From Phycisphaerae bacterium (lineage in GTDB: Bacteria > Planctomycetota > Phycisphaerae > Sedimentisphaerales > SG8-4), in the NCBI GenBank assembly GCA_030613765.1, contig JAUWLI010000144.1:1-7321 (forward strand): a DNA stretch of 7,321 nt, read 5' to 3'. Made by a program: the position numbers and the translations under genes. The notes beneath the pieces were generated by a model. The model made no database searches. It worked only from the letters and a program-made list of their open reading frames with translations, and was not told the DNA's origin. Shown piece after piece: positions 1-5,823 of this stretch; positions within the stretch are counted from its first letter, which is position 1; each line of letters starts with the position of its first letter.

Positions 1-594
1 GACCGGATACAGCCGGGCAGCTCTCCACCCGTTATCTTAGAGGAAGCATGGGTAGGCGTTGTAGGTACCGGCAGTGGTTGGCCCAAAAGGAGACAAATAT
101 ATGGCAGTAATATAGACGAGGGCATCAGAAACGGGGCCCTATGGGAATATCTCAAGGAGCCAAAGGTTTACCGGTGCCCGGCCGGGATGGTTGGACATAG
201 GGTGAGCTACGCCATAGTCGATGCCATGAATGGCGTGGCCCAGAACAATACTCAATCAGACCAGGTATGGGCCAACAACAGGGGCGACCTTTCCAAGATA
301 AACAACAAATTGCTTTTTATTGATATAGGCAAGGTGAGGGACAGTAGTTATCACGTTTATTATTGTCAGGCGACATGGGGAGACCCGCCCCCGGTCCGAC
401 ACCGCGACGGCGCGACCATCAGCTATGCAGACGCACACTGCGAATACATAAAGTGGAAAGGTCAGGACACTATAGACTTTGGCAGGAATGACAAAAGGGA
501 TGATCCTGACCGTTCGCCTCAAACTCCCGAGGGCAGAAAGGATTTGGAGCAGATGCAGAGGGGCGTTTACGGCAAGTTATGTTATACACCATAG
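1..594 (+). CDS. Type II secretion pseudopilin-like protein, C-terminal part (5' end outside window)
   Basis: The reading frame is open from the first base, so this is the last 197 codons of a longer gene; an internal ATG at 187 should not be taken as the start. The segment has the look of the planctomycete/lentisphaeral pseudopilins (prepilin-type N-terminal methylation domain, DUF1559-like or H-X9-DG class). Around codons 41-60 there is 'NGALWEYLKEPKVYRCPAG', the usual 'NG-LW-Y---P-vY-CP' signature. At about codons 134-146 there is 'RHRDGATISYADAH', corresponding to the conserved His...D-G/A-H block. The tail 'DLEQMQRGVYGKL' matches the typical ending of this family. The N-terminal methylation helix, which would prove the assignment, lies outside the window. 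Proteins of this kind are exported and exist in many paralogues per planctomycete genome; their individual roles are mostly unknown. The usual 'DGH' is 'DAH' here (430-438). No clear terminator follows the stop. Confidence 0.82.
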   Translation, partial: DRIQPGSSPPVILEEAWVGVVGTGSGWPKRRQIYGSNIDEGIRNGALWEYLKEPKVYRCPAGMVGHRVSYAIVDAMNGVAQNNTQSDQVWANNRGDLSKINNKLLFIDIGKVRDSSYHVYYCQATWGDPPPVRHRDGATISYADAHCEYIKWKGQDTIDFGRNDKRDDPDRSPQTPEGRKDLEQMQRGVYGKLCYTP

Positions 595-660
595 TGATTA
601 TGTAGTTGTGATTGTTTTTTGATTATTATTTGGCCGGGCACGTTAGAAAGCGGAATAAAA

Positions 661-686
661 TCAGTTGTCAGTTGCCGATTGCCAGT
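661..686. repeat. Degenerate heptamer tandem repeat (TCAGTTG)n
   Basis: Two perfect copies of TCAGTTG (661-667, 668-674) are followed by CCGATTG (675-681) and a partial CCAGT. Phase 7 is kept throughout. Only two units are perfect, so this looks like a decayed remnant of a short tandem array rather than an active one. Heptanucleotide tandem repeats in intergenic DNA are known in other bacteria, notably heterocystous cyanobacteria. Confidence 0.5.
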
Positions 687-797
687 ATTTAAGCGGTGTT
701 GGGATTTTGATGTTGTCTGCGGCTATTCTCTCCTTTTCGGGTATGTTCGAACCCGGCATATTCCTGAACTATTTACGCGGTTTTCTTCACTGATTTT

Positions 798-826
798 TTG
801 GTGCCGGAGCAGATTATTTGTATATT
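798..826 (+). promoter_or_regulatory. Weak sigma-70-like promoter candidate for the gene at 970
   Basis: TTGGTG (798-803) and TATATT (821-826) are separated by 17 bp. The -10 matches consensus at five of six positions, the -35 only at three. It lies in AT-rich DNA and would give a leader of about 135 nt before 970. It is the best candidate I see in this gap but could easily be chance. Confidence 0.25.
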
Positions 827-969
827 TTAATTGGTTAGTTTGTAGCTTTTGTTCTCGGACGTGGGTATCGAAATACGGCTGCATTGAGTGGAAATGCAAG
901 CGCTGGTGATAAACCGTCGGCCGAGATTAATTTGCAGTAAGTGAGAACTTGTAACCGGAAGGAAAAATT

Positions 970-1209
970 ATGAAGACAATTGAGATTTCTGATGAGCTTT
1001 CTGCCAGACTCAAGGCTTTTGTCGTTGACCCATTCGATGATACTCCTGAAAAAGTTATCGGGCGAGTGTTGGACATAGCAGACAAGGCCAAGAGCAAATG
1101 GACTTCATGGGACGTTGAAAAAGAAGCCAAGCAGCCAGAACAGCAAGAGCCCCGACCTCGGCCGTCCAAACGACGCTCAGGACAGGAACAAGTCGGCGTA
1201 GCATTGTAG
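970..1209 (+). CDS. Small protein with SeqA-N / ribbon-helix-helix-like N-terminus
   Basis: This is a 79-residue protein. The ATG at 970 is supported by GGAAGGA (957-963) six bases upstream. The N-terminus, residues 1-40, reads 'MKTIEISDELSARLKAF' and then 'TPEKVIGRVLDIADKA'. This is a beta strand followed by two helices, resembling the N-terminal oligomerisation domain of the replication modulator SeqA and, more loosely, ribbon-helix-helix DNA-binding proteins. The rest (residues 45-79) is hydrophilic and low-complexity, with Glu/Gln/Lys runs, then 'PRPRPSKRR'; it is probably disordered and could contact nucleic acid. No GATC-binding domain like that of true SeqA is present, so a SeqA function is not implied. 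It stands alone: the neighbour on the left is 375 bp away and the one on the right is convergent. It may be a DNA-binding or antitoxin-like protein lacking its partner, or a gene shortened at its 3' end. The start is well supported; the function is not. Confidence 0.68.
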   Translation: MKTIEISDELSARLKAFVVDPFDDTPEKVIGRVLDIADKAKSKWTSWDVEKEAKQPEQQEPRPRPSKRRSGQEQVGVAL

Positions 1210-1245
1210 GATTGGATCTCGGTCCAAGCTCCCCAGAGACTTTTC

Positions 1246-1270
1246 CAATATGTTTCTGCACAATATGTTT
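1246..1270. repeat. Short direct repeat CAATATGTTT x2
   Basis: Two perfect 10-bp copies (1246-1255 and 1261-1270) with a 15-bp period lie in the 106-bp space between the convergent genes ending at 1209 and 1316. They do not form a hairpin and are not followed by a T tract. Their meaning is unknown; a chance duplication is possible. Confidence 0.45.
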
Positions 1271-1315
1271 GAGTGTCCAGGCTAACCTGTCACATTCTTT
1301 AGGGTATAAGTTTTA

Positions 1316-2311
1316 TCAGGCCTGCCAGGTACGCTGTCTATCCATATTTGATGATAGTATGTCTCTTGCAATAATGGCATCTTCGATAACCTGAAAATCA
1401 TACATTCCAACGCAGATAAAATCGGCACCATTTTCAAAAGCATACCTGAAGCCGGATTTGGGATGAATCGCTCCTGCGGCCAAGACCTTAAAGGCTATCC
1501 ACGGTTTGTCCACCTTTCTGAAGAACTCGATAGTTCGTTCCGGGGAAAGGGACCAAATATTGTCGTGATCATCGGGGCCCATACTATCAACACTCCATTT
1601 TACCCTTTTTTCTTTTGGGGTGACGGACCAATAGTTTCCATGATGCAGAGTTTTCATATAAAAGTCGACATCTATTCCGGCTTTCTCACATGCAATGGGC
1701 ACTTCAATGGAATGTCCACCGATGCCGGCGATTAATCCATTTTGTTTGGTAAACGAGACGCATTCTCCGAGAAGGTCAACGCGGCCATTTTTGACCCACT
1801 TGTCACCAAGAGCACCATGTACATAAGCACCAACGGCCCCATTATCAATTGCCGCTTTTATATTACTTTCGAGGTCTTTTACTTTTGGATGTACCTGCGC
1901 AATCCATTGTATTTTTCCTCCTTTTTCCTTCCAATACTTATTCTGGATTCTTGCGCTGCCGGCTATGATAGTGTTAATTCCATTTTCTTCAGCGATTTCG
2001 AGAGTTTCCATGCTCTTTTGGTCTGTATTGTAAGCCTTTGATAATGATGAGACGTAAGCCAAATCCCTGCTGTGTGTCCATCCGCTGATTAGATTACCGC
2101 CGCAGATAATTCTGCTAATCTTAACATTCCCAATCCGACCGGCGGGCAGGCCTTTAATATCTGATTTGGGCAGCCGGACATCGGGCCTTGTATTGTCTTT
2201 TTGCTGTTGTGCTGACAGGGCTTTGTCTTTAATGCTTACAGCTAATGCAGCAGACGAAGAGGTAAGCATAGATTTTTTCAAAAAGCCGCGACGATTCAGG
2301 TTTTCTGACAT
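1316..2311 (-). CDS. Tat-exported TIM-barrel protein, aldo/keto reductase-like
   Basis: This is a 331-residue protein. I choose the ATG at 2311 because AGAGG (2318-2322 on the complement) sits six bases before it and the Tat motif then starts at residue 6; an upstream TTG at 2335 has no ribosome binding site. Residues 6-13, 'NRRGFLKK', followed by a small hydrophobic segment and 'ALSAQ' around 31-35, form a twin-arginine signal, so a folded product is probably exported. After 'LPAGRIGNVKISRIICGGN' the pattern of alternating strands and helices fits a TIM barrel like the aldo/keto reductases. This includes 'TLEIAEENGINTIIAG' (103-118), 'GAVGAYVHG' (158-166), 'WIAFKVLAAGAIHP' (271-284) and 'GADFICVGMYDFQVIEDA' (295-312). 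I cannot place the Asp-Tyr-Lys-His catalytic tetrad of true aldo/keto reductases, so activity is uncertain. Many planctomycete Tat proteins of this type are annotated only generically. It is transcribed divergently from the 2613 gene and has its own promoter candidate. Confidence 0.88.
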   Translation of the reverse strand: MSENLNRRGFLKKSMLTSSSAALAVSIKDKALSAQQQKDNTRPDVRLPKSDIKGLPAGRIGNVKISRIICGGNLISGWTHSRDLAYVSSLSKAYNTDQKSMETLEIAEENGINTIIAGSARIQNKYWKEKGGKIQWIAQVHPKVKDLESNIKAAIDNGAVGAYVHGALGDKWVKNGRVDLLGECVSFTKQNGLIAGIGGHSIEVPIACEKAGIDVDFYMKTLHHGNYWSVTPKEKRVKWSVDSMGPDDHDNIWSLSPERTIEFFRKVDKPWIAFKVLAAGAIHPKSGFRYAFENGADFICVGMYDFQVIEDAIIARDILSSNMDRQRTWQA

Positions 2312-2365
2312 GATTGGCCTCTGTTTAATTAACAATACGTTAAACTGTGTTACATTGACAGTGGC

Positions 2366-2394
2366 ATTATACCATTGATGGCATGATATTTGAA
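2366..2394 (-). promoter_or_regulatory. Sigma-70-like promoter for the Tat protein gene
   Basis: Read on the complement, TTCAAA (2389-2394) and a perfect TATAAT (2366-2371) are separated by 17 bp. The -35 matches consensus at four of six positions. Transcription would start near 2359, giving a leader of about 48 nt before the start codon at 2311. Confidence 0.6.
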
Positions 2395-2440
2395 GCGCGA
2401 GATATTACTTTTGTCCCGCAGGAATCGAGATTAATTTTCC

Positions 2441-2468
2441 TTGACATAGGCTTTGAAATGTGTATAAT
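2441..2468 (+). promoter_or_regulatory. Near-consensus sigma-70 promoter for the exported-protein genes
   Basis: A perfect TTGACA (2441-2446) and a perfect TATAAT (2463-2468) are separated by 16 bp. Both hexamers match consensus fully, which is rare by chance in front of a gene. The predicted start is near 2475, leaving a leader of about 138 nt upstream of 2613. This predicts strong expression of the fibre-like protein and of the protease behind it. Confidence 0.8.
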
Positions 2469-2572
2469 TATATTGTTTCTATCAGTTTAGCCAAAAAGAG
2501 GATGTGGTGCAGAAATGTAATATTATCAAGTCATTTCCAGGGATTTTTTTAGAGCATATCGGTGCGAGGGAG

Positions 2573-2608
2573 ATGCGCGCCAAATTCAACCATTTTTTGA
2601 AAGGGTAA
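2573..2608 (+). other. Possible 11-residue upstream ORF in the leader
   Basis: ATG at 2573 opens an 11-codon frame (MRAKFNHFLKG) whose stop (2606-2608) lies four bases before the ATG of the fibre gene. A GAGGG is present at 2566-2570 but is only two bases from the ATG, shorter than usual. The uORF also runs through the ribosome binding site AAGGG (2601-2605) of the main gene, so translation of it could influence that start. It may be chance. Confidence 0.25.
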
Positions 2609-2612
2609 GAAG

Positions 2613-4217
2613 ATGAACAAAGCAAAAGTGTCAGCGATTATGGTTTTGGTACTGGGCCTGATGGTGTGCCAGGTCAATGTCAGCGAGGCGGCGCCGATGG
2701 GAACAGCGTTTACGTACCAAGGACGAATGATGGATGCCAATGTTCCCGCGGATGGAATCTATGAGTTTCAGTTTGAGTTGTATGACTCGCCGGTGGATGG
2801 AAATCAGTTGGATGGTACGGTTGCTTTACGGGGAGTTGATGTTATAGATGGTTACTTTACAGTTGAGCTGGATTTTGGTGGGGATGTATTCGATGGTGAT
2901 GCACTCTGGCTTGAGATTAGTGTTCGGCCGGGTGACACCACCGACCCTTTTACCATCCTCAATCCTCGGCAGGAATTGACACCCACGCCCTATGCGCTTT
3001 ACGCTGCCAACGCCAGCGCGGACAACGACTGGATGGTCCTGGGGAATGATATGTATTCGATTCCTTCTGGAAATGTCGGCATCGGTACGTCCAGTCCCGA
3101 GGCAAGACTATCTATTCAAATGAAGGGAAATCCAATATCGCCTTCAGACGTGGGAGGCTTAATCATTAGAGATGGTTTTACCAACAGCGGCAATCGATTG
3201 GAAGTTCAGGACACTCTTGGGAACCCGGAATTTCTTGTTGACCACATTGGCAGAGTCGGTATTGGAACTGGCAGTCCTGAGGCGGCCCTGCACGTAAAGG
3301 GAACCGGTTGGCCGGATTCCTTTATGTACCTGCAGAGTGATTTAAGTAACGATACAGGAATTCGATTGTATGAAGGCAGCAATGTGAAATGGCATATCTT
3401 TAACATGTCGGATATCGGTGGGCTCAGGATATGCAATTCAGATTTCTCAAAGGATGTCTTCTTTGCCAAACAAAGCAATGGTAAGGTCGGCATTGGAACT
3501 ACGAATCCGACCGCTATGCTGGATGTCATAAGCAGAGGAACGAATGAGGATGTGATTGCGGCCCATGCTTCGGACGGCTCGGAGTTATTTAATGTTAATG
3601 AGATGGGGACTGGAGACGGAGAGGTTTTGATAAGAGACAACACAGGAGCATGGAAGGTCAGGCTCAGTGCGTATGGCTTCAGTTTGTTCAATGGTGGTAA
3701 TGTCGGAATTGGGGATGTTGGCCTTCCCACACGTAAACTGGTTGTCAGAGGAAATATACTTGTGCAAAGTGAAGGTACAGGTGCAAGCGTGCTCGAACTG
3801 GGTGAGGGCCTTGACTATGCAGAGGGCTTCGATGTAACGGAAGAGGACAACATCGAGGCCGGTACGGTGCTGGTCATAGATTCTGATAATCCGGGCAAGC
3901 TCACTGTTAGCCGCTCAGCCTATGACAGCAAAGTCGCAGGCATTGTAGCTGGTGCCAATGGAATAGGTTCAGGCGTCCGCCTTGGAGTTGGTCAGTTTGA
4001 CCACGATGTGGCCCTTGCCGGGCGTGTGTTTTGCAATGTGGATGCAACACAAACGGCTGTGCAGGCCGGTGACCTACTCACTACTTCCGGCACTGCCGGC
4101 TATGCCATGAAAGCAACAGATTATGACCGGGCTCGCGGATCCATTTTAGGTAAGGCGATGCAAAAACTGGAACTGGGACAAAAGGCACAGATTTTAGTGC
4201 TTGTAACCCTGCAATAG
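2613..4217 (+). CDS. Exported fibre-like protein with VGIGT repeats
   Basis: This is a 534-residue protein; ATG 2613 has AAGGG (2601-2605) seven bases upstream. Residues 1-26/27 are a Sec signal peptide ending 'VSEAA'. Residues 28-135 form a beta-rich domain, 'GTAFTYQGRMMDANVPADGIYEF' to 'LTPTPYALYAANA', which recurs at the N-terminus of many bacterial exported proteins of this type. Four copies of a 'GxVGIGTxxPxxxLxV' motif follow at 153-169, 213-229, 290-306 and 362-378, the last one degenerate; this motif is common in phage tail-fibre and bacterial surface proteins with trimeric beta-structure. Residues 393-534, from 'LELGEGLDYAEGFDV' through 'GDLLTTSGTAGYAMKA' to 'AQILVLVTLQ', are the typical C-terminal domain found with these repeats; it recalls the self-cleaving peptidase G2 / intramolecular chaperone regions of tail spikes, but I cannot identify catalytic residues. 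A surface or extracellular fibre is the likely role. It is the first gene behind the strong promoter and is only 20 bp from the protease gene. Confidence 0.88.
   Translation: MNKAKVSAIMVLVLGLMVCQVNVSEAAPMGTAFTYQGRMMDANVPADGIYEFQFELYDSPVDGNQLDGTVALRGVDVIDGYFTVELDFGGDVFDGDALWLEISVRPGDTTDPFTILNPRQELTPTPYALYAANASADNDWMVLGNDMYSIPSGNVGIGTSSPEARLSIQMKGNPISPSDVGGLIIRDGFTNSGNRLEVQDTLGNPEFLVDHIGRVGIGTGSPEAALHVKGTGWPDSFMYLQSDLSNDTGIRLYEGSNVKWHIFNMSDIGGLRICNSDFSKDVFFAKQSNGKVGIGTTNPTAMLDVISRGTNEDVIAAHASDGSELFNVNEMGTGDGEVLIRDNTGAWKVRLSAYGFSLFNGGNVGIGDVGLPTRKLVVRGNILVQSEGTGASVLELGEGLDYAEGFDVTEEDNIEAGTVLVIDSDNPGKLTVSRSAYDSKVAGIVAGANGIGSGVRLGVGQFDHDVALAGRVFCNVDATQTAVQAGDLLTTSGTAGYAMKATDYDRARGSILGKAMQKLELGQKAQILVLVTLQ
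3069..3746 (+). repeat. Four in-frame VGIGT protein repeats
   Basis: The repeat units lie at 3069-3119, 3249-3299, 3480-3530 and 3696-3746. The spacings between unit starts are 60, 77 and 72 residues. Units 1-3 share G-(N/R/K)-VGIGT-x-x-P; unit 4 has GNVGIGD and has lost the Thr and shifted the Pro. The DNA copies are diverged, so this is an old protein-level repeat and not a recent duplication. Confidence 0.75.
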
Positions 4218-4220
4218 AAT

Positions 4221-4226
4221 AGGAGG
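4221..4226 (+). promoter_or_regulatory. Consensus Shine-Dalgarno AGGAGG for the C10 peptidase
   Basis: AGGAGG lies in the 20-bp gap just after the fibre gene's stop (4217) and 11 bases before the ATG at 4238. The spacing is slightly long, but the match is perfect. It supports translation of a second cistron on the same transcript. Confidence 0.75.
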
Positions 4227-4237
4227 TAACGATTATT

Positions 4238-5731
4238 ATGAAAAACTTAAAAATAAAAATCCTGATTGCCTCCTTTGCAGCGATGGTGTTAATAACACCG
4301 GTCCGGGCTCAGATAGTAACTATGGACGAGGCCCTAAACGTAGCGAACAACTGGATTACTTTAACGATCCAGAAAAAAGGAGACTGGGGTGGTTCAGATA
4401 TGGCGGTCATAGGAGAGGTACAGGAACTCAAGCGAGGACAGCGAACGATCGGCTATTTCTGCCCTGTACTGCCGAAAGGTTATATTATTATCTCCCTGAG
4501 GAAAGAGCTGGCCCCCGTCAAGGCCTGCTCGGAAACTTCTGATATGAATCCCGAGTGCGACGATGGTGTGGTAAAGCTCATAAAAGACAACATGGAACGC
4601 ATCATAAACAGGATAGAAAAAGAGGTTGGGCCAATCAACTCGGTCCGAAAGCAGGACTTAAGTAATTTCCTTAAAATCGATTACGGTACTTCCTGGGCCA
4701 GGTTCAATAAAGACACAGATATCTTTGAAAAGGAGATGGAATCCGATGTGAGCGCATCGGACTACACTGAGGGTGAAATCTTACATACTCCCAACTGGCA
4801 TCAGGGTGATCCCTATAGCCGCGACTGTCCGGCACCACCAAGTGGTGATGACTGTACCGAGCCTCATTGTGTAGTCGGTTGTGTGGCCACTGCCGCCGCT
4901 CAGATTATGCGTCATTGGCACTGGCCCCCTAAAGGCGTAGGAAGAGGATGGGATGATTCTTACGATTGGGTCAACATGCCGGATGAGGTCTCTGGAACTT
5001 CCCCTTCGGCCCAGATTAATGCTGTCGCCGAACTCTGCTACGAGATTGGCGTGGCGGTCGGCATGGATTATTGTTCAGGAGATGGATGTGCATCAGGTGC
5101 AGACACCGATGACATGGAGGCCGTCTTTGAGGAATATTATCGGTACTCTAATGCATGCTGCAAGCTCACCAGGACTGATTACACCGCCGAAGGATGGTTC
5201 AATGAGATAAAGATACAGCTCAATGGTAATCAGCCAACACAGTATAGAGTTCCGGGCCATTCAGTCGTAGTGGATGGATGGCGCGTACTCGGGGTTAGGC
5301 AGTATCACCTTAATTGCGGATGGGCAGGTGGGAGCCCCGACAAACCTTGCTGGGATGGTTTCGCGGATACCAATATATGGTACACTCTGGATGCCATCCC
5401 CTGTAGCGACCCGGATGAAGAATATATGATGGTTAATATTTTTCCAGGCGTGTCTTTGACCCATTCCTTGTCCGGAACATACTTCCTATGGCCTCTGTTT
5501 CCGTATCGTTATTTTAACCGGGATGCATCGGGCAGCAGTGCGACCTTTGACGCCGGCCAATATCTGCAGTTTCTGCCCAATATTGTGGTAACCTCGACCG
5601 GGAACATAAAGTTCTATGGTGCGGCTTCATTAGAGACCCGCTTTTTCACACGCGGGGACACCTCCGCCGGTGTTCGTATTAACAATGGCGGAATCAGTAT
5701 GTACTCAGGTGGGAAAATGAAACTCTACTAA
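4238..5731 (+). CDS. Exported C10-family (streptopain-like) cysteine peptidase
   Basis: This is a 497-residue protein with a Sec signal at residues 1-24 (ending 'PVRAQ'). Residues 25 to about 170 correspond to the propeptide of C10 zymogens. The mature domain starts near 'ILHTPNWHQGDPYSRDCP' (181-198), the equivalent of 'L--T-WgQ--PYN--CP', with Gln189 as the likely oxyanion-hole residue. Cys215 in 'VVGCVATAAAQIMRHWHWP' is the nucleophile, His341 in 'GHSVVVDGW' the catalytic base, and Asn359 in 'YHLNCGWAG' the orienting Asn. The set is complete, so an active secreted peptidase is expected, probably activated by removal of the propeptide. Oddities: the usual NWGWGG is NCGWAG, and residues 195-390 hold 12 cysteines, suggesting disulphides. 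Residues 410-497 are an additional Gly-, Phe- and Tyr-rich beta module ending 'GGISMYSGGKMKLY', possibly for sorting or binding. It is the second gene of the exported set, 20 bp after the fibre gene. The substrate is unknown. Confidence 0.9.
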   Translation: MKNLKIKILIASFAAMVLITPVRAQIVTMDEALNVANNWITLTIQKKGDWGGSDMAVIGEVQELKRGQRTIGYFCPVLPKGYIIISLRKELAPVKACSETSDMNPECDDGVVKLIKDNMERIINRIEKEVGPINSVRKQDLSNFLKIDYGTSWARFNKDTDIFEKEMESDVSASDYTEGEILHTPNWHQGDPYSRDCPAPPSGDDCTEPHCVVGCVATAAAQIMRHWHWPPKGVGRGWDDSYDWVNMPDEVSGTSPSAQINAVAELCYEIGVAVGMDYCSGDGCASGADTDDMEAVFEEYYRYSNACCKLTRTDYTAEGWFNEIKIQLNGNQPTQYRVPGHSVVVDGWRVLGVRQYHLNCGWAGGSPDKPCWDGFADTNIWYTLDAIPCSDPDEEYMMVNIFPGVSLTHSLSGTYFLWPLFPYRYFNRDASGSSATFDAGQYLQFLPNIVVTSTGNIKFYGAASLETRFFTRGDTSAGVRINNGGISMYSGGKMKLY

Positions 5732-5748
5732 TTAGAAGCTGCTAATTA
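5729..5748 (+). other. AT-rich hairpin overlapping the peptidase stop codon
   Basis: TAATTAG (5729-5735) and CTAATTA (5742-5748) are perfect complements around a six-base loop AAGCTG. The stem has seven base pairs but only one G-C pair, and no T tract follows, so it is not a good intrinsic terminator. It could be a weak mRNA 3'-end or processing structure between the peptidase gene and the next one. Confidence 0.4.
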
Positions 5749-5811
5749 ATAAACAATAACGGAACAGAAATTTTCTTGGGATTCATTAGTACAGGAATAG
5801 AAGAACGAAAT

Positions 5812-5817
5812 AAGGAG
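5812..5817 (+). promoter_or_regulatory. Shine-Dalgarno AAGGAG that sets the start at 5824
   Basis: AAGGAG is six bases before ATG 5824. A longer frame from TTG 5776 has no comparable site and would put 16 hydrophilic residues in front of the signal peptide, so 5824 is chosen. Confidence 0.8.
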
Positions 5818-5823
5818 TTAGTT

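Larger units (their letters stand above)
595..969. other. Intergenic region, 375 bp, no convincing gene
   Basis: The stretch separates the pseudopilin gene from the small gene at 970. It is AT-rich and T-rich on the plus strand. A 96-codon frame at 619-909 gives a protein rich in Cys, Trp, Phe and Arg with no ribosome binding site, family resemblance or start context, so I do not call it. The region holds a degenerate heptamer repeat (661-686), a small hairpin around 738-756 and a weak promoter candidate (798-826). Confidence 0.7.
2312..2612. promoter_or_regulatory. Divergent control region between the Tat protein and the fibre gene
   Basis: This 301-bp space serves two genes reading away from each other. 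It contains a minus-strand promoter candidate (2366-2394), a near-consensus plus-strand promoter (2441-2468) and a leader of roughly 135-140 nt before the ATG at 2613. The two -35 boxes are about 46 bp apart, so a regulator binding between them (2395-2440) could act on both. No clear operator palindrome is visible there. Confidence 0.6.

Noticed and set aside
595..620. T-rich run GATTGTTTTTTG after the pseudopilin gene as an intrinsic terminator
   Set aside because: The only stem before it is four A/T-rich pairs (CATA...TATG), not adjacent to the T run; too weak to call.
738..757. Hairpin with a TTCGAA loop resembling a tRNA T-arm
   Set aside because: The loop is eight bases rather than seven on either strand, and no acceptor, D or anticodon arms fit around it.
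619..909. 96-codon plus-strand frame in the 595-969 gap
   Set aside because: It has no ribosome binding site and an implausible Cys/Trp/Phe/Arg-rich composition. It runs through the heptamer repeat, and I see no family resemblance.
1212..1227. TTGGA/TCCAA inverted repeat as a terminator for the gene ending at 1209
   Set aside because: The stem is five base pairs and is not followed by a T tract on either strand.
1463..2041. Two plus-strand frames opposite the Tat TIM-barrel gene
   Set aside because: They are shadows of the minus-strand gene, with no ribosome binding sites or recognisable domains.
2355..2384. Second plus-strand TTGACA (2355-2360) as a promoter for the fibre gene
   Set aside because: No acceptable -10 hexamer lies 15-19 bp downstream, and the pair at 2441-2468 is far better.
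3206..3730. 174-codon minus-strand frame inside the fibre gene
   Set aside because: It is antisense to a well-supported gene and mirrors its repeats (Pro/Leu/Thr-rich 'PIPTLP' units are the complement of VGIGT). It has no start signal.
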